Shown here piece after piece: positions 45,744 through 54,167 of a stretch of 64,000 nt of DNA. The notes under the pieces were generated by a model. The model made no database searches, was not told the origin of the DNA, and saw only the letters and a list, made by a program, of their open reading frames with translations. The number at the start of each line of letters is the position of its first letter. Position 1 is the stretch's first letter. Made by a program: the position numbers and the translations under genes. The DNA comes from Streptomyces sp. Ru62 (GTDB taxonomy: Bacteria; Actinomycetota; Actinomycetes; Streptomycetales; Streptomycetaceae), in assembly GCF_002920615.1 (NCBI RefSeq), contig NZ_PQSU01000007.1:1-64000 (forward strand), read 5' to 3'.

Positions 45744-46679
45744 ATGACCCAGGCACCGACACCCACCGCGGACACCGTCCGCGCACTGGTCCGCTCGCTG
45801 CTCAAGGAGGGCGGCGACGGCACGCGGGGACCCGATGTGCGGCCCGTGACCGAGGACCGCGAACACACCTGGTGGGTCGGCAGCCGTCATGTGCTGCGCC
45901 TCGCGCCCGACCGCGAGGCCTCCGTCCGCCGCCGCCGCGAACTGCGCCTGCGCGAGCTGGTCCGCCCGCAGGTGCCCGTCGCCGTCCCGACCAGCGTCGC
46001 GCACGGCGACTGGGCGCCCGGTCTCGCCTACACCCTCGACACCCGGGTGCCCGGCGGCACGGCCGACGAGTACGACGTCTCCGCCGTCGGCGAGGCCGAC
46101 CTCGCCGGGCTGCTCAGCGGGCTGCGCACGGTGCCGGCCCGCCAGGCCGAGGCGCTCGGCGTGCCGCGCATCGCCCCGCGCTCGCTGGAGGCGCTGCGCC
46201 GGATGGCCGTGCACGCGGCCGAACGGCTCGCCGCCGCCGACGAGTTCGACGCCGCCCGGCTGCACCAGCTGACCCCGCCCGGCGCGGCCCAGCTCGCCGC
46301 ACAGCCCGGTTCCGCCGTCCTCACCCACCACGGGCTCACCGGCGCGCATGTGCTGGTCAGCGCCGACGGACGGGTGCGCGGCATCCTGGACTGGACCGCG
46401 GCGTCCCTCGGCGACCCCGCCGAGGACATCGCCGGACTCGCCGTCGCCGTCGGCTCCCCGCCGGCCGTGCGCGCCGCCACCCTCGCCGGCTACGGCGCCC
46501 GCCCCTGCCTGCGCGGCCTGTGGCTGGCCCGCTGCGACACCGTCATCCGCCTCACCGACCGCCTGGACGGCCGTACGACCGGCTCCCTGCCCCTGCTGCG
46601 GACCCAGCTGCGGCGCGCCTGGGAGCCGATCCTGCTGGAGCGGGTGACCGACCTCCAGGAGGACGAGCCGGAGCCCTGA
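45744..46679 (+). CDS. APH-fold phosphotransferase homologue, probable pseudokinase
   Basis: The 311-residue protein has an aminoglycoside-phosphotransferase-like fold. The nucleotide-site Asp motif GILDWTAASLGDPAEDIAGL is present near 213, but the catalytic loop that normally reads HGDxxxxN is HHGLTGAH (195-202), so the catalytic Asp is Gly197 and the metal-binding Asn is His202. It is therefore probably inactive as a kinase or works differently. ATG at 45744; GTG at 45735 is possible. It lies 52 bases after the M24 peptidase gene and may be co-transcribed. Confidence 0.8.
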   Translation: MTQAPTPTADTVRALVRSLLKEGGDGTRGPDVRPVTEDREHTWWVGSRHVLRLAPDREASVRRRRELRLRELVRPQVPVAVPTSVAHGDWAPGLAYTLDTRVPGGTADEYDVSAVGEADLAGLLSGLRTVPARQAEALGVPRIAPRSLEALRRMAVHAAERLAAADEFDAARLHQLTPPGAAQLAAQPGSAVLTHHGLTGAHVLVSADGRVRGILDWTAASLGDPAEDIAGLAVAVGSPPAVRAATLAGYGARPCLRGLWLARCDTVIRLTDRLDGRTTGSLPLLRTQLRRAWEPILLERVTDLQEDEPEP

Positions 46680-46721
46680 CGGGACCGCCAGGGCCCCTCA
46701 GGGCTGCGCCGGCACCGTCCC

Positions 46722-48467
46722 TCAGGGCTGCGTCAGCACCACGCACGACTCCCCGGGCACCTGGAGCAGCCCGTCCCCGCCCGGCGCCTCGACCGGGTCC
46801 CAGGCCGCGAGGATCTCCACCCTGCCGGTGCCCAGCGGGATCGCCGCCGGCTCCTTGCCCAGGTTCACCGCCACCCGTACGTCGCCGCGCCGGAAGGCCA
46901 GCCAGCGAGCGTCCTGGTCGTAGGCGACCTTCGTGTCGGCGAGGTCCGGGTCGGTGAGGTCGGGCTGGGCGTGGCGCAGCGCGATGAGCTTCCGGTACCA
47001 GGCCAGCACGCGCGCGTGGGGCTCGCGTTCCGGCTCCGACCAGTCCAGGCAGGACCGCTCGCGGGTCGCCGGGTCCTGCGGGTCGGGCACGTCCTCCTCG
47101 GCCCACCCGTGCGCGGCGAACTCCCGGCGCCTGCCCTGCCGTACCGCCTCGGCAAGCTCGGGGTCGGTGTGGTCGGTGAAGAACTGCCAGGGCGTGCCCG
47201 CCGCCCACTCCTCGCCCATGAACAGCATCGGTGTGAACGGGGCGGTCAGGGTCAGCGCGGCCGCACAGGCCAGCAGGCCGGGGGAGAGGTGCGCGGAGAG
47301 CCGGTCGCCCTGGGCGCGGTTGCCGACCTGGTCGTGGGTCTGGCTGTACCCGAGCAGCCGGTGTCCGGCCACGCGCGCGCGGTCCAGCGGCCGGCCGTGA
47401 CGGCGGCCCCGGAAGCTGGAGTACGTGCCGTCGTGGAACCAGCCGCCGGTGAGCGTCTTGGCGAGCGCGGCGAAGGGATCGCGGGCGAAGTCGGCGTAGT
47501 AGCCCTGGGACTCACCGGTCAGCGTGGCGTGCAGGGCGTGGTGGAAGTCGTCGTTCCACTGCGCGTGCAGTCCCAGGCCGTTCTCCGCGCGCGGGGTGAT
47601 GAAGCGCGGGTTGTTCATGTCCGACTCGGCGATCAGGAACAGCGGCCTGCCCACCTCCTCGGCGAGGCCGTCGACCGCCGCCGACAGCTCCTCCAGGAAG
47701 TGGCACGCGCGTGTGTCGTACAGCGTGTGCACCGCGTCCAGCCGCAGACCGTCGATCCGGTAGTCCCGCAGCCACGCCAGCGCGCTGCCGAGGAGGAAGG
47801 CCCGGACCTCGTCCGAGCCGGGCGCGTCCAGGTTCACCGCCGAACCCCACGGCGTGGTGTGCGTGTCCGTGAAGTACGGCCCGAACCGGGGCAGATAGTT
47901 CCCGGTGGGCCCCAAGTGGTTGTGCACGACGTCCAGGACGACGCCCAGACCGAGTTCGTGCGCCCGGTCCACGAAGCGTTTCAGGGCCTCCGGACCGCCG
48001 TACGGCTCGTGCACCGCCCACAGCGACACGCCCTCGTAGCCCCAGCCGTGCCGCCCCGGGAAGGGACACAGCGGCATCAACTCCACGTGCGTCACGCCCA
48101 GTTCCACCAGGTGGTCCAGGCGGGCGGCGGCGGCGTCCAGGGTGCCCTCCCGGGTGTACGTGCCCACGTGCAGCTCGTACAGCACCGCGCCCGGCAGCCC
48201 GCGCCCCGCCCACGGCGCCCGCCACGCGTACCGCTCGTGGTCCACGACCGCGCTCAGCCCGTCCGGACCGTCCGGCTGGCGGCGCGAGCGCGGGTCGGGC
48301 AGCACGGGGCCGTCGTCCAGCGCGAACCCGTACCGGGCGCCGTCCCCGGCCTCCGCCTCGCCCGTCCACCACCCCCCGCGCGCGGGATCGCGCGCCAACG
48401 CGCGCGCGGTGCCCTCGCAATGGAGCGTCACTCGTTCTGCCTGCGGTGCCCACACCTCGAACTGCAC
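46722..48467 (-). CDS. treZ: Malto-oligosyltrehalose trehalohydrolase
   Basis: The 581-residue GH13 enzyme releases trehalose from malto-oligosyl trehalose made by TreY. An N-terminal beta-sandwich (VWAPQAERVTLHCEG) is followed by the catalytic barrel with DVVHNHLGPTGN, the nucleophile in GLRLDAVHTL, the acid/base Glu in LIAESDMNNPR and SQTHDQVGNR. Length is normal. GTG start with AGGGGAACC. treY lies about 7 kb away on the same strand, with unrelated genes in both orientations between. Confidence 0.94.
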   Translation of the reverse strand: MQFEVWAPQAERVTLHCEGTARALARDPARGGWWTGEAEAGDGARYGFALDDGPVLPDPRSRRQPDGPDGLSAVVDHERYAWRAPWAGRGLPGAVLYELHVGTYTREGTLDAAAARLDHLVELGVTHVELMPLCPFPGRHGWGYEGVSLWAVHEPYGGPEALKRFVDRAHELGLGVVLDVVHNHLGPTGNYLPRFGPYFTDTHTTPWGSAVNLDAPGSDEVRAFLLGSALAWLRDYRIDGLRLDAVHTLYDTRACHFLEELSAAVDGLAEEVGRPLFLIAESDMNNPRFITPRAENGLGLHAQWNDDFHHALHATLTGESQGYYADFARDPFAALAKTLTGGWFHDGTYSSFRGRRHGRPLDRARVAGHRLLGYSQTHDQVGNRAQGDRLSAHLSPGLLACAAALTLTAPFTPMLFMGEEWAAGTPWQFFTDHTDPELAEAVRQGRRREFAAHGWAEEDVPDPQDPATRERSCLDWSEPEREPHARVLAWYRKLIALRHAQPDLTDPDLADTKVAYDQDARWLAFRRGDVRVAVNLGKEPAAIPLGTGRVEILAAWDPVEAPGGDGLLQVPGESCVVLTQP

Positions 48468-48644
48468 GGACGGTTCCCCTTCGTCTGCTCACCGTGATGT
48501 CCCGCGTCTCCATCGTGCCGCCCCGGACGATCAATCCGCTCTCGAATCGGCCCTTTGCCGGCAGGTGTCGCGGAAGTACCCACGGACCGGCACCGATTCC
48601 CCGATTTCTGGACACCCGGGGTTCACTGCCCGACAATCACCAGC

Positions 48645-49196
48645 GTGACGTCGTCCTTCGAGTTCTCCACCTACCCCGCGCGCCTGTCCGACGCGGAGCG
48701 CGACCAGGCGCTGCGGGTGCTGCGCGACGGCGTCGCCATGGGCCGGCTCTCGCACGACACGTTCGTGCGCCGCATGGAACTGGCGCTCGCCGCGCGCCGC
48801 TCCGACGAACTCGCCGCCCTCGTCGCCGACCTGCCCCGGGAGAACCGCTTCTCCCGCGTGGTCCTCGGCACCGTGGAGGCCGTCTCCGGGTTCACGGTAC
48901 GACTGCGGCGGGCCTGGCAGGCCGAGCGGCTGCCCAAGCTGCTGCTGCCGCATCCGGCGCACACCCATCTGCTGCGCATCGGCCGCGACCCCGCGAACGG
49001 GCTGCGCCTGAACCACGAGACCGTCTCCCGCGTGCACGCCGAACTCCGCCACCAGGGCGGCCTGTGGGTCCTCAGGGACCTGGGCTCGACCAACGGCACC
49101 ACCGTCAACGGCCGCCGGGTGATCGGGGCCGTCGTCGTCCGCGAGGGTGACCAGGTCGCCTTCGGCAGGATGGTGTTCCGGCTCGCGGCGAGCTGA
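48645..49196 (+). CDS. DUF1707-FHA domain protein
   Basis: The 183-residue protein has an N-terminal DUF1707 domain (RLSDAERDQALRVLRDGVA at about 10) and a C-terminal FHA domain with RIGRDPANGL near 105, SRVHAEL near 123 and GSTNGTTVNG near 143, the phosphothreonine-binding residues. It is probably a phospho-dependent adaptor for Ser/Thr kinases; none is adjacent. GTG at 48645. Confidence 0.88.
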   Translation: MTSSFEFSTYPARLSDAERDQALRVLRDGVAMGRLSHDTFVRRMELALAARRSDELAALVADLPRENRFSRVVLGTVEAVSGFTVRLRRAWQAERLPKLLLPHPAHTHLLRIGRDPANGLRLNHETVSRVHAELRHQGGLWVLRDLGSTNGTTVNGRRVIGAVVVREGDQVAFGRMVFRLAAS

Positions 49197-49306
49197 GTCC
49201 TGCCCGGCCGGTCCTGTTCGGACGGGCGCGCCGCCACGCGCGTGTGCGGTACCGATCGGGTGAGCCGCACTGCGGAAGGCGGGCCGCCGTGCCGATGCAA
49301 CGGGGC

Positions 49307-49720
49307 ATGACGTACATCACCAGAGCGGCAGCGGCGGCCGGTGCCCTGCTGACCGCGGCCGGCCTCCTCACCGCGGGTCCGGCCCAGGCGGCCTCCCGTG
49401 ACGTCCTCCCGGGCAACTGGCTCCACCTCACGGTCACCAAGGGCGACGCCCGGTCCGGCGACACCCGCGACACGCTGCTGCTGTGCGACCCGCCCCAGGG
49501 CCATGCGCGCGCCTCCGAGGCCTGCGCGGAACTGGCCGCCGCCGGCGGTGCCATCGACCGCATCCCGGCCGAGCAGGTCTTCTGCCCGATGATCTTCGCC
49601 CCGGTGACGGTCCAGGCGCGCGGGCGGTGGGACGGGCGGTCGGTCGACTTCCGGGACACGTACACCAGCGTGTGCGTGATGCGGGCGCGGACGGGGTCGG
49701 TCTTCGCCCTGGACGGCTGA
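49307..49720 (+). CDS. SSI-type subtilisin inhibitor
   Basis: The 137-residue secreted protein has a signal peptide ending near AQA at 28 and the Streptomyces subtilisin inhibitor fold. Four cysteines form two expected disulphides (LLCDPPQG, SEACAEL, VFCPMIF, TSVCVM). The reactive-site loop is CPMIFAPV, so P1 is Met95 and P1' Ile96, like classical SSI (Met-Val), predicting inhibition of subtilisin-like proteases. Upstream in-frame ATGs at 49295 and 49244 exist; 49307 gives the typical M-YIT start. Confidence 0.9.
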   Translation: MTYITRAAAAAGALLTAAGLLTAGPAQAASRDVLPGNWLHLTVTKGDARSGDTRDTLLLCDPPQGHARASEACAELAAAGGAIDRIPAEQVFCPMIFAPVTVQARGRWDGRSVDFRDTYTSVCVMRARTGSVFALDG

Positions 49721-50026
49721 CGGGCGGGGCGATGAGCAGGGGGCGGCGCGTTGGGGGGCGTGAGCCGACGCGGGTTCGGCGCGGGCGGCGCCCGGTGCAC
49801 GCCCCCGTTCGCTCCGCGCGCGGGCTTGCACGCCTGCTCGGCGCGTCGGCTCAGGGCGCCCGCCTCCCTCGGCTCAGGGCGCCCGCCTCCCTCGGCTCAG
49901 GGCGTCCGGCCCCGCCATTCGGCTCAGGGCGCCCGCCTCCGCCCCTCGGCTCATGCCGCCAGTTCGGCGTGCCGACGGGCGCGGCTTCCCCGTGCGCCGG
50001 TTCCGCGTACCCGTGTCGCCCTCGGG
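49721..50026. other. 306-base convergent intergenic region with tandem repeats
   Basis: The region separates the convergent SSI and M14 genes. No gene is supported. Most of it is GC-rich sequence with the repeat array at 49846-49962. Confidence 0.6.
49846..49962. repeat. Imperfect 23-27-bp tandem repeats after the M14 gene
   Basis: Units built on TCGGCTCAGGGCGCCCGCC begin at 49846, 49869, 49892, 49919 and about 49945; the first two are identical. On the minus strand each unit reads CTGAGCCGAGGG or a variant, resembling the TGACCCGAGGG that spans the M14 stop codon at 50027, though less closely than in the other repeat arrays of this window. Confidence 0.75.
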
Positions 50027-51277
50027 TCACGCCGCCTGGTCGCGGGCCTGCTGGGCCGCCACCAGTACCGTCCGGGACTGGTGCTCCACCTGGTGCTCCA
50101 ACGGCACCCAGCGGGCCCGGAAGCGTTCCGCGAAGGCGTCGCACCAGGTGGCCACGAGCTGTTCCAGACGCGGCGCCGCCCGGTCGTCCGCCTCCCGCAG
50201 CACCCGCAGCAGCATCGCCGCCGCCCGCAGCGGCAGTCGCCGTCCGAACGCGTCGACACTGCCGACGTACGCCATCGTCGTGCCCGCCGGGGACGTGTGG
50301 GTCCAGTCCTCCGCGAGGCCCGGGATCAGCTCCAGGGCCCACTGCGCGGCCCGCAGCAGTGGCCCGTCCGCGCCCTCCAGCCGGGGCAGCGCCTCGGCGA
50401 GGATCCGCTCGACCTCCCGGGAGTCCCGCAGCAGCCGCGTGGCCAGCCGCCGCATGGCCGCCGCCGGTGCCGGGTGCGGCGCCGGGTCGTCCACCAGGTC
50501 GCTGGCCCACATCGGCACCTCCACCACGGCCGTCAGACCGCCGTACCGGTGCGCGTGGTACCAGGTGCTGTGCCGGGCGTCGTCCGGCAGGCTCGGGTAG
50601 GCCACGCCCGTCTCCGGGCCGGGCATCACATGGACACCGGGACCGGAGGCCGGCCAGCCCGCCGCGTCCGAGGCCCCCGTCTCCACCGGGATGTGCAGCT
50701 GCGCCGCGGACTTGGCGAACGGCTCGGCGAGACCCGGCACGTCCTTGGTCAACTGCACCCAGCTCCCGCCCAGATCGGTGCCGTGCAGGGTCACCTGGAG
50801 ATACGGGCGCAGTTCGTCGATGACCCCGGTCAGCGTCCGTGTCTCGGGCGGCAGCCGGTCCGGCGGCAGCACCGACGGCGACCACTCCGGCTGCTCCGCA
50901 CCCGTCGGCCGGTAGAAGCCGAGGTGGTAGTCGAGCAGGCTGCGCGGCGCCGGGGTGACATGCAGACTCGCGCCGTCCGGGTCCGCGCACAGCAGGAAGT
51001 GCCAGGAGGTGTCCGCCCGCAACTCGCGTTCTGCCAGCACCCTTTCGGCGAGCACCCGCAGGGTGGAGCCGCCCGTCGGCTCGTTGGCGTGCGCGCCCGC
51101 CACCACGAGCACCGCGCGGCGGGCGTGTCCCACCGACAGCAGGTGCAAGGGTCTTCCCGCGCGCGAGACGCCCACCTGACGCAGCGCGCACAGCCCGGGT
51201 TCCTGAGCCGCCAACGCCTGAGCGGCGGCGACCAGTTCGGGAACGCTGGGATAGCGCAGCTCCGGCAGAGGACTCAC
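50027..51277 (-). CDS. M14-family zinc carboxypeptidase-like protein
   Basis: The protein (416 residues from GTG at 51277) has an M14 carboxypeptidase domain with the zinc motif GAHANEP near 78, the third zinc His in VTLHGTDLGG near 168 and the catalytic Glu in AVVEVPMW near 257. No signal peptide is seen, so it probably works on peptides or peptidoglycan fragments in the cytoplasm. GTG at 51319 is an alternative start, but a TTGACA box at 51333-51338 would put transcription start close to it, so I prefer the shorter form. Confidence 0.82.
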   Translation of the reverse strand: MSPLPELRYPSVPELVAAAQALAAQEPGLCALRQVGVSRAGRPLHLLSVGHARRAVLVVAGAHANEPTGGSTLRVLAERVLAERELRADTSWHFLLCADPDGASLHVTPAPRSLLDYHLGFYRPTGAEQPEWSPSVLPPDRLPPETRTLTGVIDELRPYLQVTLHGTDLGGSWVQLTKDVPGLAEPFAKSAAQLHIPVETGASDAAGWPASGPGVHVMPGPETGVAYPSLPDDARHSTWYHAHRYGGLTAVVEVPMWASDLVDDPAPHPAPAAAMRRLATRLLRDSREVERILAEALPRLEGADGPLLRAAQWALELIPGLAEDWTHTSPAGTTMAYVGSVDAFGRRLPLRAAAMLLRVLREADDRAAPRLEQLVATWCDAFAERFRARWVPLEHQVEHQSRTVLVAAQQARDQAA

Positions 51278-51415
51278 CCCCGACTTGTCCGCCCGGCTTC
51301 GCACCTCCCAGTCCCCCACGCGAAGGGTGAACTGTCAAGCATCCGGCGGAGGAGGCTCCCGGGGGCGCCCGGACGCGAGGGCCCGCCCCCGCCGGGGCCC
51401 CCGCGTTCCGTGGGC

Positions 51416-52909
51416 TCACTGCTGGTGCAGGCCGCGTCCCGCGAGCGTCAGGAACACCTCGCCCACCGCCTCCGACAGGGTGGGGTGCGCGTGCACGTGC
51501 CGGGCCACGTCCGAGGGCTCGGCGTCCCAGCCGACGATCAGCTGGCTCTCGGCGATCATCTCCGACACGTTGGGGCCGACGAGGTGGACGCCGAGCACCT
51601 GCCCGCCGCCGGCCTCCGCCACGACCTTCACCATGCCGCCCTGGCCGTGCACCATCCCCTTGGCGACGGCGGTCAGCGGCATCGTGTTGACGTCGACCTC
51701 CTCCCCACGCGCGCGTGCCTCGGCCTCGCTCAGCCCCACCGAGGCGGTCTGCGGCGAGGAGTACGTCACCCGGGGCACGGCCGCGTAGTCGACCGGCGGC
51801 GACTCCAGCCCCGCCACGGTCTCGGCCACCAGCAGGCCTTCCGCGAACGAGGCGTGGGCGAGGCCGAGCGACGGCGGCGGCAGCAGGTCGCCGACGACGT
51901 GGACGCCGGGCACGGCCGTCTCCAGCCGGCTCCAGTCCGCCGGTACGACGAACCCCCGCTCGTCCGTCGTCAGCCCGGCCGCGTCCAGGCCGAGGCGCTC
52001 GGTGACGGGAGCCCGGCCGACGGCCACCAGCAGCCGCTCCACCGTCACCGTCCGGGTCTCTCCCCGGGCGGTGCGCACACGCGCGCGTACGCCGTTCTCC
52101 AGCAGCTCCGCGTCCAGCAGCCGCGCGCCCGCCTGGACGTCGATCCCGCGCTTCTTCAGACCGCGTGTCAGATGCCGGCTGACGTCGGCGTCCTCCAGCG
52201 GCACGATCCGGGCGGCGGCCTCCACCAGGGTGACCTGGGCGCCCATGGACCGGTGGAAGGAGGCGTACTCCACCCCGATCGCGCCCCCGCCCAGCACCAG
52301 GACCGATGCCGGGAGCCCCGGCGCGAACAGGGCGTCGTCGCTCGTCACCACGCGCCGTCCGTCCGGATCGAGTCCCGGGAGCGTGCGCGGGCGGGAGCCG
52401 GTCGCGAGGACGAGCGCACGGCGCGCGGTGAGATCGTGCACGCCGGGCGCACTCTCGGTACGCACGCCGGGCGAACCCTCCGTACGCACGCCCGGCGCAC
52501 GGTTCGTACCCACGCTCTCCACCCGCACCGTACGTGCCCCGGTCAGCCGTGCGCTGCCCCGCACCACCCGCACGCCCGCGTGCGCGAGATGCGCCTCGAC
52601 CCCCTTGTGGTTGCGCGCCACGATGTCGTCGCGCGTGGCCGTCAGCGCTCCCCAGTCGACGGAGTCCACGGTCGCCTTCACGCCCCAGCGCTCGCGGGCC
52701 TCGGCGATCCCGTCGACCAGCTCGGCGGCGTGCAGCATCGCCTTGCTGGGGATGCAGCCCCGGTGCAGGCACGTTCCGCCGACCTTGTCGCGCTCGACGA
52801 GGGTGACGTCCAGGCCCAGGCCGGCCGCGCGCAGGGCGGTGCTGTAACCGCCGGTGCCGCCGCCGACGACGATCACGTCGGATGTGGTGATGCCCGTGTC
52901 GATGGTCAT
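51416..52909 (-). CDS. Dihydrolipoyl dehydrogenase-like flavoprotein
   Basis: The 497-residue protein is a pyridine-nucleotide disulphide oxidoreductase. FAD motif VVGGGTGGYSTALRAA near 14, redox-active disulphide GGTCLHRGCIPSKAML near 43, NAD motif VLGGGAIGVEYA near 210 and the C-terminal His-Glu pair in HAHPTLSEA near 475 are complete, so it should be active with lipoamide or a similar disulphide. Residues of about 135-158 are an in-frame insert of three eight-residue repeats (RTE-SPGV type). No 2-oxoacid dehydrogenase genes are adjacent. ATG at 52909 after GGAGGG. Confidence 0.9.
   Translation of the reverse strand: MTIDTGITTSDVIVVGGGTGGYSTALRAAGLGLDVTLVERDKVGGTCLHRGCIPSKAMLHAAELVDGIAEARERWGVKATVDSVDWGALTATRDDIVARNHKGVEAHLAHAGVRVVRGSARLTGARTVRVESVGTNRAPGVRTEGSPGVRTESAPGVHDLTARRALVLATGSRPRTLPGLDPDGRRVVTSDDALFAPGLPASVLVLGGGAIGVEYASFHRSMGAQVTLVEAAARIVPLEDADVSRHLTRGLKKRGIDVQAGARLLDAELLENGVRARVRTARGETRTVTVERLLVAVGRAPVTERLGLDAAGLTTDERGFVVPADWSRLETAVPGVHVVGDLLPPPSLGLAHASFAEGLLVAETVAGLESPPVDYAAVPRVTYSSPQTASVGLSEAEARARGEEVDVNTMPLTAVAKGMVHGQGGMVKVVAEAGGGQVLGVHLVGPNVSEMIAESQLIVGWDAEPSDVARHVHAHPTLSEAVGEVFLTLAGRGLHQQ
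52439..52510. repeat. Three in-frame 24-bp tandem repeats within the flavoprotein gene
   Basis: Units at 52439-52462, 52463-52486 and 52487-52510 start with CACGCCGGGCG or CACGCCCGGCG and end in GTACG or GTACC. They encode the repeated octapeptide APGVRTE-like insert in the FAD domain, presumably a surface loop. Confidence 0.9.
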
Positions 52910-52939
52910 GGCATCCACCCTCCGTCCACCCCTTGTCAT

Positions 52940-52967
52940 GAGTCCAAGGCAATGTTCTTGTGGACTC
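52940..52967. promoter_or_regulatory. Inverted repeat GAGTCCA-N14-TGGACTC, candidate LysR operator
   Basis: Perfect seven-base arms at 52940-52946 and 52961-52967, with near-symmetry extending to CATG on both sides. It lies between the divergent flavoprotein and LysR genes, 30 bases upstream of the former and 42 of the latter, in an AT-richer stretch. Confidence 0.6.
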
Positions 52968-53009
52968 CATGCACGATCTTCATGCCAGGGCGGGGAAGGG
53001 TCCGGGGAC

Positions 53010-53936
53010 GTGAGCCTGCGCCAGATGGAGTACTTCGTGACGGTCGTCCGGGAGGCGTCGTTCACGCGCGCGGCGGACGCCCTGCACGTCACCCAGTCCG
53101 CGCTCTCCCACCAGATCAAGGCACTGGAGAAGTCGGTCGGCGGCGCACTGCTGGAGCGCCTTCCCCGGGGCGTGCGGCTCACCCCGATGGGCCGTGCCTT
53201 CCTGCCGCACGCCGAACTCGCCGTCCGCAGCGCTGCCCAGGCCCGCCGCGCCGCCCGCGCCACCGCCGGCGCCGAGGGCGGCGAGCTGCACATCGCGGCC
53301 CTGCACTCCATCGCGGTCGGCCCCCTGCCCGACGTCTTCGCCCGCTGGCGCGCGGCTCACCCCCGGGTCCTGCTGCGCCTGCACGAGTACGCCACCGCCG
53401 AGGCCCTGGAGGAGGCGGTGCAGCGCGGCACCGCCGACCTCGCCGTCGGCCCGGAGCCGGCCGGGCGGCCCGGCACCGTCGTGCCCGTCGGCGAGGAGGA
53501 GGTCGTCCTCGTCGTGCCCTTCGACGACCGGCTCGCGGGGCGTACGACGGTCACCCTCCCGGAACTCGCCGACCACGCCTGGATCCGCTGCGCCATGGAA
53601 CCCGTCGTGCACGGCGAACGCTTCCTCGACCGGGCCTGCGGGAACGCCGGATTCCGGCCCCGCACCGCCGTGTGGACCGAGCACACCTCCACGGCCGTCC
53701 GCATGGCCGCCGCCGGCGTCGGGGTGTGCGCCGCGCCCGCCCACATCGTGCGCGGCGCCGTCGGCGAGGACTGCGTGGTCCTCACCCCCGACCCGCCCTG
53801 GAAGCGCCCCCTGACCGTCTACGCGCGCGTGCCGCCCACGGGCGCCGCCGCGGCCTTCATGGTCCTCCTGCGCGCCGCCTGGCCACCCCCGAGCTCCCAC
53901 GGCCCGCACGAGGACTGCGAGCCGCCCGCGGCGTGA
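53010..53936 (+). CDS. LysR-family transcriptional regulator
   Basis: The 308-residue protein has an N-terminal LysR winged helix (LRQMEYFVTVVREASFTRAA, then VTQSALSHQIKALEK) and a C-terminal substrate-binding-like domain of about 90-290. GTG at 53010. It diverges from the flavoprotein gene and probably regulates it and itself through the inverted repeat at 52940-52967. Ligand unknown. Confidence 0.9.
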   Translation: MSLRQMEYFVTVVREASFTRAADALHVTQSALSHQIKALEKSVGGALLERLPRGVRLTPMGRAFLPHAELAVRSAAQARRAARATAGAEGGELHIAALHSIAVGPLPDVFARWRAAHPRVLLRLHEYATAEALEEAVQRGTADLAVGPEPAGRPGTVVPVGEEEVVLVVPFDDRLAGRTTVTLPELADHAWIRCAMEPVVHGERFLDRACGNAGFRPRTAVWTEHTSTAVRMAAAGVGVCAAPAHIVRGAVGEDCVVLTPDPPWKRPLTVYARVPPTGAAAAFMVLLRAAWPPPSSHGPHEDCEPPAA

Positions 53937-54167
53937 CGGCGTGCGGGAAGCCGCGCGCAGGGGCAGCGGTGCGCCGGGCGGCTGCGCTCGGGGTGTGACC
54001 GAGACACGCGGCGGACTCGACCAGGCCGCCTGAACTGTGAGGTGCCTGGCTGTGACGCCCCTTCAGGGGGCCGGGCCGGTACACGCCAGAATCCTGCACC
54101 CCGGGCTGTTCTGCCGGCCGCAGAACTCCGGCCGGACCGGGCTCGACGATCACTACGGTCCAGACTC

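Noticed and set aside
49751..53998. Open frame of 1415 codons on the plus strand opposite the M14 and flavoprotein genes
   Set aside because: Antisense shadow; the opposite strand carries complete enzyme motifs.
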